This document shows, piece by piece, positions 34,376 to 45,590 of a stretch of DNA of 64,000 bases (the stretch's first letter is position 1; the number at the start of each line of letters is the position of its first letter). Under the pieces are notes generated by a model that was not told the origin of the DNA, did no database searches, and was given only the letters and a program-made list of their open reading frames with translations. A program made the position numbers and the translations under genes. The DNA comes from Branchiostoma floridae (Eukaryota > Chordata > Leptocardii > Amphioxiformes > Branchiostomatidae): NCBI RefSeq assembly GCF_000003815.2, contig NC_049984.1:16166601-16230600 (forward strand), written 5' to 3'.

Positions 34376-36544
34376 CATCCTCCACAAAGTTTGGCGCTGA
34401 TGTTATCTTGTCTGTTGAAATGTCAGAGTTGAAGTAGTGACGTTTGCCGTTGGCGTCGGACGTACATTTCTTAAGACTTCTTGGTGTGGATAAGAGCTGA
34501 AAACCTCTTCTTCTATCTACCGCACACACACTGCAGTCGTGTAGATAGACGAAAAGAAACCGTTTAAGAATAACGTTCTTAGACCATGGCTGTGCTACGA
34601 AAGCATCCAATGAATTAAATGGAGGATAGTGTAACCTGCCAGTGGCCAGTCTATACATGACAGCCGTGCAAAAATTTACCAAAAAGCCAGTGTGATAGAT
34701 ATTAAGTTTTGTTTCACGTCCTCAACCCTGCTGAGCCCATTTACATATCTAATCCTTGTCATGCTGAGCTGTATTTTTTATTGGTTTGGGGTATTTCTCA
34801 TATAAAAGTTGAATACCACTGCAAAGCCCATCGATTGGGGGGGGGGGGGTTAAATCTGAAGCACAGAACAGGTCAAGTTTGACTTACCTGATAAAGAAAT
34901 CAGCTCTGGGAGATTAAATTGGCCAAAAAAATCGACAGCAGGACAAATATGACGTTTTGTTTGACGTCCTTAAAATGCTGTCGTGAAGAATGCTTTTTTA
35001 ATATTTGTGACAGTAAAAACCGAGTTCTAGTGATGGTTTACTGGTAAGACCCAGGTGAATATGTTTTTATTCGATTTACAGGCAAAGGACCCATTACGGT
35101 GTAGCCCACCTACTCTTCACTGGCATTTCAAAGTGTCATTTCCATATTCTTCAGGAAAGTGCTTAACGCTCTACCCCATTTATTTTATTGACGTGATATA
35201 TCTTATATCAGTAAGATTACACAGTTACAATATTGTATTGAGTCCTGACATACCCTATGGCATTTCCTGCCGTTTTTGAGTACACGGAAACCATCACACA
35301 CATTGGTGACTCCATAACCATTTGTATGGACTATGCAACCCAGTGAAACGTGGGATCAGAATGCAGTAGTAGAGGATTTAGTTCCTACTCGATGGTGCCA
35401 TTACGTGCTTCATGTGAAATGTGAGATAACAATTTGTCATGATAAAGTTTGCCCCAACTAGACAATCATCAGTTAGACGATCCAAGTATGCAAGGTTCTG
35501 ACGAAAAACATGTATTTCCTTATGTATGTATCGTTCGTTCACACCCTTGTAGTGCCTATAGGCAGCGAGTTTCCTTTTGTTTCTCTTGCATAGAGCAGTT
35601 ACCATTAATACAAATCTACATAGGCGATAATGTAAAAGTTAGCAAGTTCAGGGTGTCATAATCTCATCCGTGAACATTCCAGGTCATAAGAACTTACCCC
35701 ACACAGCAGCCCGCTATCTCAAGTGTCCAAAAGTCTAATCTTTAAACTTTCTGACCAGTGCAACTATTCCAGCGGTCAAACCTGCAGCCATCTTGCTTTT
35801 TCATGACGTCATTTTTGGAACTCAGCACTTCAAATTAGGGGTCAGCACAGGCCGAAAAGATGGACCAAAACCTAGTTTTGTGGCCGAATCTGAACATCTG
35901 CAACCTACACTGTCTCACCAATATGAAATGTACTTACATTTTCCTGCTAAAAGTCGAAAATAGGCTAAAATATATACTGTATGGACTCGTTTTGGGCCTT
36001 CTGCGCCTACGTCAATTAGGGTCATTGCATAATTTTACAGGTCTTGGTTGCTAGTCATTCCCTTTGCTGGACATGCCTCCGACGACCCCATTCAAAAGAC
36101 GAGTGCAGCCCTAACCTAGATGCCCTACACAAGACTGAGACCTCGTACTACTAGTAGTTTAGAACCACAAACATCATTCATGGATATACCAAGGTATGCA
36201 ACATTTAGTAATAAAAAAATACTAAATGAAAGTATATCACTGGTGTATATTAACCAGTCAACAAAAATCATTATGCGCGTACAAGATGTTTTTCACCTCC
36301 TTGTGAATCAGCGTCACGTGACCGCATCATATGATGTTTTTAAATGCTTATGGAATACGGAAAATGAACTACTAAATAATTCAATGACACGGAAAAGGGC
36401 TCTAAGAATAGCACGCATGATACAGTAAGGCAGTTATTGGTATGCGAGGCAAACAAGGTACATGGTGTTACATATTATGCATTAGCTTATTACGTGATTA
36501 TAGGTATTTACGATAGTACAGTAATGCCTGATTCCTCTATCATA
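34376..36544. other. Unassigned intergenic sequence
   Basis: Open frames of up to ~103 codons (34371-34682 minus; 36120-36428 plus) have no recognisable domains. A G13 run lies at 34837-34849. No gene supported. Confidence 0.4.
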
Positions 36545-36793
36545 AGGTGCACTCTCACTACACTTGCGTCAAGCTTGCGTCACTACGGGGTTCGAAGATA
36601 ATCAACGAATTTCAGAGATAAAGAATGAATTTTCTTACTTTTTGTGTATTCTGTCGTCTTCTTAGTCATACTTTTACGTATTATGCAATATCTAGGTTAA
36701 AATATCGGAGAAAATAACAAAACAGTGATGCAGTGAACTAACCCAGCAGTGACGCAAGCTTGACGCAAGTTCAGTGAGAGTGCCCCTTTACTT
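36545..36793. mobile_element. MITE with ~50-bp TIRs
   Basis: The left arm (36545-36592) and the inverted right arm (36740-36793) share GCACTCTCACT, ACTTGCGTCAAGCTTGCGTC and ACTRCKGGGTT. Internal sequence is AT-rich and non-coding. About 249 bp; no obvious target duplication. Confidence 0.9.
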
Positions 36794-36799
36794 ATCGTG

Positions 36800-37020
36800 T
36801 GTAGTCCAGGTGTTTATTTTAGCGGTCCTGCCTCTGGAACTAGCTTTTGAAGCCGTGAGTTCGATTCCGGCTTGTCGCTCACCCGACAGGCACGCTACCG
36901 AAAAGTGACCTGAATCAAGTCGTGGTCATCTGTTCACTGTGCTTGTCGAAAAGAGCTTGGGAATTTCAGCAATGTAAATGCTGTACATAGCGTCTGTCTC
37001 TTTGTCACAGCCTGCGGAAA
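36800..37020 (+). repeat. tRNA-related SINE candidate
   Basis: GAGTTCGATTCC (GTTCGATTCC at 36859-36868) is an excellent match to the tRNA/Pol III B box, preceded by a plausible but weak A-box region. Downstream is a body with TGTTCACTGTGCTTGTCGAA. It does not fold as an intact tRNA. No clear 3' simple tail. Confidence 0.5.
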
Positions 37021-37765
37021 AAATAGTCCTTCATTGACGTTAATTTCATTTTCAATTTATTAGCTGAAAGAAAGTATATCACATACTTTAGACCACGTAT
37101 GCTTACAGAGTTGTGTTTTGGAATTGTAATGAATAGTGATATAGGGATTGCAATGCTTTACGCATGTTGTACGTTCACGGCATACATATGGGAAATTATG
37201 TTACGGATAAGGAAACGTCACGAAAATTATGGCCGAGCATATGATATCGTTAATTGAAGTACGAATGAAGCGAAGAAGTGATTTGAGGGCTTTTGAAAGC
37301 AAAACGTGAAAAGTTGCTATGACTCTTTAGTGACCTGTGAAAACGCTTTGGAATGCTGAAAGAAGTCACGAAAGCAGTTCTGTAGGATTTCTAGCGTCGA
37401 CAACGACTTGCCTAGCTTGGGTGCCAGCCAGTTGTGCCAACTAGTTATAGCGGAGAGTATGGGACCCGCGGAAAACTGACTACAATGGCACACATGCTTT
37501 AATTTGCGATCCGTGTCTTTAATCATAGTTTGTAGGGGCCCATATATCTGCAAGAATGAAATGAGTGGAAGTTAATGAGATGCATACAACATTAATTGCA
37601 TCCATCTTTCCTCACAGCTTTTGGTACAATAATGTACAATGGTGTGTACAAAATGACTAAATAACTGGTAGATGTACCAACTACCTATTATCTTATACGA
37701 GCTCAGACTAGAACAAGAAATAGTGACTGTCATAATACTTTCAAGTAGCAAAGTTATCAACCATG
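37021..37765. other. Unassigned intergenic sequence
   Basis: Nothing recognised. Confidence 0.4.
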
Positions 37766-37990
37766 GATTGATGTGTTTAAATATTCGTATTTTCCCTGAA
37801 CTATGGTAGAGTAAAACTCGTTGCCATCAAGTACAGGGAGAGAGTTCTCATTAGATAGCTTTAGACATCCTCTGCAGTAAGATGTCCAAAAGTTAGGTAT
37901 GACAGGTCGTTCAATGTAATAAAAAGCCGCTTCTACCGCGCCAAGTGCCTGCAAAGCTGGGGTGTTGTGTCGAAGGGCGGTTATAGATAC
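37766..37990 (+). pseudogene. Decayed LINE ORF2 C-terminus and 3' tail
   Basis: Read on the plus strand, the block matching the 23351-23653 relic is visible (IDVFK, YFP, SLDSF, VQKLGMTG) but is broken by several in-frame stops at positions where the other copy has Arg or Trp. The family tail follows (CTGCAAAGCTGGGGTGTTGT and GGGCGGTTATAGATACAG). Confidence 0.8.
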
Positions 37991-38375
37991 AGGCTACACA
38001 ATCAGATGATACACAAAGGCGTTGCTGCGCGGTTGATGCATATTCTGATTCATGACCTCAAAACACCTGCTGGAAACCATGAAAACTTTAGCTTCAGCCA
38101 CAGGCTTATCCTTACAGCTTTACATGTGAAGTTTACAGGGTATTGCCGACTGCTGCCGCGTATCTGCGAATCTGGTGTGTTACGCTGAAGGGCCGTTATA
38201 CCGGCGATATAGATACAGATACACTAAGATCATACACAAAGGCGTTGCTGCGGTTGGTAGATTTCTAAGCCTGACCTCGAAACACCTTCTGGAAACCATG
38301 AAAACTTTAGCTTCAACCCCAGGCAGCTTTAAAAGTGAAGTTTACAGGGTATTGCCGACTGTCGACATCTCTTTC
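37960..38375. repeat. Tandem duplication of a LINE tail and its flank
   Basis: Two copies about 215-220 bp apart, each made of the GTGTTACGC...GGCGGTTATA...GATACA tail followed by ATACACAAAGGCGTTGCTGC, CTGGAAACCATGAAAACTTT and AAGTTTACAGGGTATTGCCG. The second copy keeps the better tail (38168-38222). Confidence 0.87.
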
Positions 38376-39794
38376 GTCTGCTCTTATCGCCAAACGCAGA
38401 ACCCATCCCGTTCCCATTTTCCCACCTAACTCCCAGACGCGCACAGGTGATACCTCAAAACGTCAACACCTTTACGGCATTGCCGCGGGAAGGTCACCCA
38501 TAGCCAACTGAAGAAACGGAGATCACCTTGAAAAGAGCGGAGGGAAGGATAGCTACGGGTAAAACACCATTGGTGATAATGTAGTTCTGATTAGCAACCG
38601 TCTTCTACCGGATTCACTGCACTGTGTACGCCTAAGTGTGACTAGACTAATAAGTATATCGAAATTTTCTAGAAATCCTTTTTTACGTTTATGCAGCGAG
38701 CAGGCAATAGCTACAATGAACGAATAGAATATTGATAAGAACATGGCGTATGTATTTTACGTGATTCTTTGATTTGAATTCGCCCTACATCATGATATTG
38801 AGTTTATGTATTCAACCCGTACAAAGATTGATTTTGAGATTATGACATGCTGAACGAAAATTCCCAAAACAAACATTAAGGGATTAAAATGCTTTTAGTG
38901 AAAGCGAGAGATTAAATTGTGACATTATGTGGATAAGTTCCCTCCAAGACATGACTGTAAAATGTATGCTATTTGTCCTTGTCGTGTTTTTCCGAAAAAG
39001 CAAGCCAGAAACTTCATGCGCAAGCACGCCCTTTCATGCGGTCATGACCGAAAAATATGACTACTGTTGATTGTAACAAGAAGTTTCAAGAAACGTATAT
39101 TAGCCCCCGGTACTGACAAGTAGCCATGATTCCTGAAACAAATTTGTTCTTCTACGGCAGAAGAAAAAAAGAAGATACGATGTCATGTCACGTTTATAGA
39201 AATGCGTTTCAGGAAGGTTTTATCCCACCATATTTCCCCCATACTAGCGCTCTAGATCTATGAACGAGAATGGAATGACATGACAAAACCTTGTGGAACA
39301 GTCACGATTTCTCATATTGAAGATAACAGAAAATATGTTCTTTCTTTGTCCTACTTTGAAAAATCTATCAGCGTCTTTGTGTCCTATCTTTGTTTCGCTT
39401 CTTTCCATAGAGTGAATACGCGTACTGATAGTGTACATCTAGACTAGCAAATGGACAAATTTTATGGACCTGGTTCCCCATTACGCAGAACGCAGGAATT
39501 CACGAAGCTAATTTTCCTCCATGTTGATAGACTGTAATGTCCAATGAAATTGTGATACTCTATAACTAATGTTGAAAACTGTATTAGGCATGCCTGCAAC
39601 GGTGCGATAAAAAAAACTAAATGCATTTGCAGAAACATTCTTTTTCTAAATTTAATTTTTTCTAGTCATCTTATTTTTTGTTGTACATTTTTCTACACTA
39701 GAAGAATATTAGACACAATGTCAGACACAATATTACTTCAAATTTCATTATTTTCTTGTTCATTTGTTGTGTGTAAGATATTTTTCTGCCTGGG
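38376..39794. other. Unassigned intergenic sequence
   Basis: Nothing recognised. Confidence 0.4.
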
Positions 39795-39902
39795 TATATC
39801 ATACAGCATGTAAAAGTGTGATATTTCTATACAATTCGTTGAGCGTCAATTTTATTTCGCAGAGAGAGCGCGGCGAGAGCGCCGTTCTAGCGGAAAGGGG
39901 GT
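39795..39902. mobile_element. MITE fragment, family C (right end)
   Basis: TATATCATACAGCATGTAAA, CAATTCGTTGAGCG and GCAGAGAGAGCGCGGCGAGA...GGAAAGGGGG match the right half of the element at 47030-47262. The left half is not found here. Downstream 39903-40733 is unassigned. Confidence 0.75.
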
Positions 39903-40733
39903 ACTAGTATTCCCTCCGATGCTATGTCACCAGAGATGTGCTTAAATGGTGGTCTGTATCTCCTATAGCCGACCTAGTTGTGCCATAAAGAATGACAGAC
40001 GAGAAGCTTCCATCTAATCTTAAGCAGATCGCCAATGACCCGATAGATACATTTGATCGGATTTTCCCTTACAGGGAATCAATACAGTTTGCATTAGATG
40101 AAACTCCTAATAGCTAGTGCTAAGACTGGTGTATCATCTACACATGTAAGGGCCTTTGGAGTTTTTGACTCAAGCTGAAAAGTATATTTCATTTGTGAAA
40201 ATGAATATAATCTCCAGTCATTTTAGAGCTATTCTTCCACTGGTCATACAGCTATGAACCTTATGATATTTCATATTTTTATCTTTGCCACAAATTTCTT
40301 CCTTAGACATCAACTACAAAATCTTTCCTCTGACTCTTCAAAATATTAATGTTTTTTTCATCTCATGATTTTCCATCAATTACACCAGATGAGGTATGCT
40401 TGGTAAATTATCGAGCTTTCTGTAGTTGATTTTGCATTAGATAAAACCGCATTGTGTAGCACAATAAGTGACCCCTGTACTGTGAAGGGCAATAGACTAC
40501 AAATTAGGCCCGTGAATGGGCAAGCGAAGATCGACCATTTAATTTCATCGTCTTTTGCTTTGATTGGGTAGTTATAGGGAGGGGAATCAAAGTCTCGTTA
40601 ATCCAATCTCTTAATGCGTTCGTGTTTACGGCCACTTCCCAAACCTGATAATCCATTAGACCCACCAACTTTATAACCTTGGAAATAGATCAATGGCACT
40701 AGAACATATTAAAGTCTTGCCATCAACGATAAA

Positions 40734-41180
40734 CTATACTACCGTCTGTGTGAGAACGTTTTGTACCGTCAGTTTTGAATGGTATCTTTATAGGTAGCCA
40801 GATTGCACTAAAGATTCAACACTCAAAAGAGCCATAGAAGCCATAAACATGAAAAGATATGCAAAGCGGAACTGGTCTTTATCACCAGTGTTCATTCAAT
40901 GCAGCTAAGGAGTGTCAGAGGGACCACAATGCCAGAAGGGTCCTTTTAAATTTCTTACGAACTATATACTACCGTTTGTGTGAGAACGCTTTGAACGGTC
41001 AGCTTTGAATAGCATCTTTTTATAGGTAGACAGATCAGACTGCAGATTCAACACTCAAAAGAGCCATATAGAAGCCATAAACATGAAAAGAGATGTAAAG
41101 GAACTGGTCTTTATCGCCAGTGTTCGTTCAATGCCGCTAAAGAGTGCCAGCGGGAGTAACATGCCACATGGGTCCTCTAA
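40734..41180. repeat. Tandem duplication, unit about 230 bp
   Basis: Copy 1 (40734-40952) and copy 2 (40961-41180) share CTGTGTGAGAACG, AGATTCAACACTCAAAAGAG and GGAACTGGTCTTTATC with modest divergence. The plus frame 41083-41334 overlaps copy 2 and has no recognised domain. Confidence 0.88.
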
Positions 41181-41315
41181 AAGCTCAGTTATCTGTAAAA
41201 GAAGTACGTTGAACGGTACAGACATAACAGATAGTGAAGATGAGGTACTCGTCATTAGTTTCAAGCAATTGATTGAATCAAAAGATGGAATTCACTACTA
41301 CGATCTTGATATGAG

Positions 41316-42210
41316 TTTTAGAACACCAGCCTAACCTATGCTTAGTTGCCTTCTTTCACTACGGCGAACTAAAAGGGTTAGTAAATCATCTGGTAAGGTT
41401 TGAATAAATGATAGATCAGTACCCAAATATGCACTTAGATCCATTACAAATTGCCCATATCGAACCTGGCTGTCCGATTTTATTGACTTTTTATAGTGTT
41501 TCTGCTGACGTTTTCTTCTTAATTGCATAATCGAACAGTTTCGTTTAGCTAAACAACACTTTTGATTGATGGTTGTCACTTTGGAACAAAGTAAGAGATG
41601 TGAAGTAAAAAGGAACGTGGTAGTTTTCTTCCAAATGACATGGATTCTTTTCATTTCTACTCATGTCTTTTTTCACTTAGTATCTTACACAACTATCTTC
41701 ATTTAACATAGTTTTCCCAAGTGTGATCAACAAGTTTTAAAACACTAGCGTAACCTATGTTTAGTTGTATTCTTCCATTATGACAATCTAAAAGGATAAG
41801 GGAAACCATATGCATTGCTACCAGTAAATCATCTGGTAAGATTTGAATGAATGATAGATCATTACCCAAATATGAATCCAGATCCATTACTGATTGCCCA
41901 TATCTATCCTGGCTGTTCGATTTTATTGACTTTTTATAGTGTTTCTGCTGACGCTTTCTTCTTAATTGTATAATCGAACAGTTTCGTTTAGCTAAGCAAC
42001 ACTTTGATTAATGGTTGTCACTTTGGGACAAAGTAAGGGATGTGACGGAAAAAGGAACGTGGTAGTTTTCTTCCCAAGCGCCCTGATTCTTCTAACTTCT
42101 ACCCATGTCTTTTTGCACTAACTTACTAACCTTTTGCATTGTCTTACACAAACACCTATGATCCGCACCCTACATCATGATCGTTACTTTAACATAGTTT
42201 TCCCGAATGT
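41316..42210 (-). repeat. Tandem duplication (~420 bp) with a related minus-strand open frame
   Basis: Copy 1 (about 41316-41728) and copy 2 (about 41735-42210) align closely. On the minus strand each has a related frame: 41654-41331 and, in copy 2, about 42010-41699. Shared protein words are KRQQKHYKKSIKS, RYGQ, YLG and DLSFIQ-LPDDLL. Copy 2 has a 25-bp insertion and, near 42003, a one-base deletion that shifts the frame upstream of the conserved part. I do not recognise the protein. It could be a duplicated exon, an unknown mobile-element frame, or chance. Confidence 0.7.
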
Positions 42211-42602
42211 TTTGTCCCATGAGGGGCATTACCCAGTAAACCAGACCTTAAGAAAACTATTTTGGGCCCAATAACCTGTCTGTTCTGACCTAGATATCCA
42301 GCAGTGCAGTACAAAAATCGATCATTTACTTCGGATTACTCGTGCGCCCCATCTTTCTTACAGAACCCCCTGTCGACAACACATTTCATGCTGCTTTAGA
42401 GGTCGTATTGCTTGACCTCCAAGCGAGGAGTTTTCGCTTTTCCCGATGCTAGTCAGCTTTAAGAGTTTTTACACTTCGTTTCAATAAGAATTGGATTCAA
42501 ACTAACCATCCATCACTGAATAGTAAGCCCTTGTCATACACAGCCTTGTCATACACATCTCGCAACTTCTCAAGACCATGGTTAAGAGTACGTCGTGAGT
42601 AA

Positions 42603-42850
42603 AGCTACCCTGGGGGCCATCCTGGTCGGGCAGGTAGGACAGTTTATTGGGTGGCCCAAGACAGTCTAGCCCGCCGAGCTCCTATTAGCGCCCCGGTAAG
42701 GTCCACCTGCTGGTAACGATAACTCATTCGGGCTTAAACTCCCCCGAAGCGCTAATGTGAGATCGGCGGGCTGACTACCTTGGCTCCCCGAACAAAAGTC
42801 GCTAGGTAACTCGCTAGCTACCCGGTCCTGTCTGGCTCCCAGGGTAGATT
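42603..42850. mobile_element. GC-rich foldback/MITE of about 250 bp
   Basis: The arms 42603-42692 and 42745-42850 are inverted relatives: CTACCCTGGGGGCC against CTACCCTGGGAGCC, TAGCCCGCCGAGCTC against CAGCCCGCCGATCTC, and ATTAGCGCC against ATTAGCGCT. GC content is clearly above the surroundings. No coding capacity. Confidence 0.82.
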
Positions 42851-42949
42851 AAAGTCGTCTATCTGCTTTTGGGAGTTGGTCAGCGAAGTTTCATACTATA
42901 CTAGACTTTTAAAAATGGTCCACAGCAGCCGACTATGAATTAAGTCGTC

Positions 42950-43160
42950 CAATTTATCTCCCCTTGCCTACAGAAAAGAAGTCAAGACCACTAAATAAAT
43001 TTTAGCTACTAGAAGTAGATCTAGAATAGATGTTATTCCCCGATCATCTTTACATCTCATTTCCCTTCTTTGTTAAGTATGCAATTGTGTATACTACCGC
43101 TTTCACGTCGTTTGCAATTAGCCTTCGGGCATGAACTTGCAATAGAGATAAATATTTATG
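42950..43160 (+). repeat. LINE 3'-end copy (GGGCATGAA...CAATA tail family)
   Basis: AAGTCGTCCAA, CTTCTTTGTTAAGTATG and GCAATTAGCC...GGGCATGAACTTGCAATAGAGATAA match 56300-56556. The tail with AATAAA-like and GATAA words resembles the end of the retrotransposon at 2041 (CCCCTGGGCTG...CAATAAAG). 43161-43933 is unassigned. Confidence 0.72.
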
Positions 43161-43933
43161 AATTCTGAAGAAAGCAGGATTCTGGTTGTGTGCTGTCAGA
43201 GGAGGATAGGACTATAAGAATAGGATGGATTCAAGGCTACTGCCTACCCAGCGCCGACCTTGGTTGGAGAAAGGTCGAGAGCAAAGTAGTGGATGCGTGA
43301 CGGGGACTTGGCATTCTTGCCCGGGCACGCCCTCTAGCTTCCGAACTGTCATGTCCAGAACTCGCACCTTCAGTGTATACCCCCACCCCCGACAAAGAAG
43401 AACCGCAAGTTTGCAGCAGCTTCCTTGGTGTCAAATGTAATTTAACATCATAAAACTTCTGAAAATTGCAGTCAGGAACTCCATACACTTGCGAGGCACC
43501 ACTGTCAGCAAGGGCGTGCAAAGTGTTGGGTTCACTTCAAAGCAACGCCCACGCACACTACCAGCATCTCACGTTTGGAGCGCCACAAAGTCTTGAATTC
43601 AAAGAGATTCAGACTAGAACATAGCACTCCAGCCCGTGCCACATGCAAGAAGCAATGTTTAAATCAACACCGAGTTTTGGCCAATGGATAGCCATCTGAG
43701 CCGAGTGTAAAGTTGGTACTGCCACTCAAAGAAATTAAAATCAAAATCATATCTTCTTGCTTGTTTGTTTGTTTCTTTGTATCATCGACACCCCGGATCC
43801 ATTCAGAAGACTCCGGGTTTCGGGTCTAAGTATCTTCAGGCCTACTAGATAGAAATTTTCCCTTTCAAATTAAGTATTGAGTCAAGCTAATGAATCAGTA
43901 CCAAATTGTCGTCTTGCTTCTTGGTCGCATGTA

Positions 43934-44511
43934 CGAGGGGCGTGCAATTAGTAATGGTCCTGACCCATTTCTCATAGCAGGAGATTAATGAAACTTGGCA
44001 CAGTTATTAGTCTTTCTCTTCATAGGAATCACCCAGAGTTATGCATTTCTCCCATCGTTTGATGCAGCTCTGGACACCGATTTTGTAGGACACCCCAGGT
44101 TGGTCCTCCAACTGATGCCTCATCAATGGCACAAGAGGGACGACCAGGTCTGGGAGCTGTTTCCACAGACTTCCAGCCACGTTTGAATTCAGGATGCCAG
44201 CGTTTTACAAGGTCATATGATGGGGCATCATCACCATAAGTTTCATTTATTTCATCAAAAGTCTTCTTTGGTGTGCGTCCTTTCAAATACAAAAACCGGA
44301 TCACTGCGCGACACTCAACTGGTTCCATTTCACACCTGGTCCATTTCGCACCTGACTAAGTTCAAACACCAGTAAATCAGAAACCACAATTAGTTCAGAG
44401 CTGTCTTTTGCAACATAACCCATAGAGATATGAATTATTACACATACAAAATTTCATTTAGATCAGACAACTGGAAGTGGGTCAGGACCATTACTTATTG
44501 CACGCCCCTCG
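43934..44511 (-). mobile_element. Internally deleted mariner-like element
   Basis: Near-perfect TIRs (CGAGGGGCGTGCAATTAGTA at the left; the right end reversed has one A difference in CGAGGGGCGTGCAATAAGTA), continuing through ATGGTCCTGACCCA, and flanked on both sides by the TA target duplication (43932-43933 and 44512-44513). The length of 578 bp is under half of a usual ~1.3-kb mariner, so most of the transposase gene has been lost. Confidence 0.95.
44029..44328 (-). pseudogene. Mariner transposase remnant: N-terminal HTH joined to C-terminal tip
   Basis: Residues 1-70 match the DNA-binding N-terminus of mariner transposases (VECRAVIRFLYLKGRTP, TFDEINETYGDDAPSYDLVK, VETAPRPGRPS). After ~70 codons the catalytic DDD/DDE domain is missing. 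The normal C-terminal end (KRWEKCITLGDSYEEKD then stop, about 44010-44075) is found immediately after, but in another frame, so the ORF called here ends in out-of-frame residues. Known role: cut-and-paste transposition. This copy cannot make active enzyme but keeps TIRs that a related full-length enzyme could recognise (inference). Confidence 0.92.
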
Positions 44512-44513
44512 TA

Positions 44514-45380
44514 CTCGCTCATATATATTAATCAAATATCTAATGGCAAAGGTAACAGTACAGAACTCGTTGTTAGTTGATACCGATGGGCCAAGGAAGT
44601 CTAATACATCATCAGGACAACTAGATCTTTGTAATGGTGTTTAAACAATGGCTTAATTGGTGAACACCCGTTAGTTATTTGAGTCCAATTACCATACATG
44701 AGGCTTTCAATAGTAATGGAGACCGACGGGTTCGAGTTAATGACTTGGACAAACATCAATACTTGGTGTTGATACAAAAGGTTTTGTATTGAGAATCGGT
44801 TTTCTCTGCCTCGTTCAACAGATATAACAACATCATGCAAAACGGTTGCACTTGCGTCATGATGTCGTTGTATGTAATGGCAACAGTAAAGTGACACTGC
44901 CAACATGCCAAGCAAATTGAATAGAGAACGAACTTAACTCCATGAAACCCGACTCCTTTATCGGAAGCTACCTTCTGTTGAAACGTTTTCCCCATTATTT
45001 GCGAAGCACTTTGACTCTTCTTCCTTGGCTCAGGCGCTCTAAGGTGATTATACATAAATCACGCAAAGAATAATATCTAAAATACCCGTCAGCGAAAGCC
45101 TACATTGTTGATAATGTTGACTCAGTTTTTGTTATGGGATTAAAAATATGGACATGAAAATGGACGGGGCGTTGTTGAAATGACCACTATTCATGTACGA
45201 GTGATTTTAAACGCATGTAAGCTTACAAAAGCATCTGGCCTCCGGATAAGAACTGTGCCGCCTGTATGAAGTCCATGCCATCTGGCTTCCAGTGGGGATA
45301 CATGTGCATCGATATGTTAAATGAAGCGGGGAACCAGCGTTTGGTTTGTGTCTACATGGTACGCCAAGACTTCACAGTGA
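44514..45380. other. Unassigned intergenic sequence
   Basis: Two overlapping minus-strand frames (44601-44915 and 44756-45055, about 100 codons each) have no recognised domain. No gene supported. Confidence 0.4.
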
Positions 45381-45590
45381 TTTAACGCTGGTTCACCTTT
45401 ATCCGCAGGTTAACCTTAATCCGTTGTATTAGCAATTTTAATATCTAGGGATATCTAGGTTTAAGAATTGCAATGAATTCGAAATATTGAAGTTTGAACC
45501 ACAGTCTGTCGACTTGAAATCTCTAAATACTCCGTTTTTAAATACAACAGATATAAGTTACCCTGCGAATAAAGGTGAACTTGTGTTACA
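45381..45590. mobile_element. MITE, family A, copy 2
   Basis: Left end TTTAACGCTGGTTCACCTTT and inverted right end TGTAACACAAGTTCACCTTT with shared ATYCGCAGG, TAAC and ATCTGTTGTATT. It is related to 11535-11732, which shows the same TIR words and similar length (about 200 bp). Confidence 0.85.
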
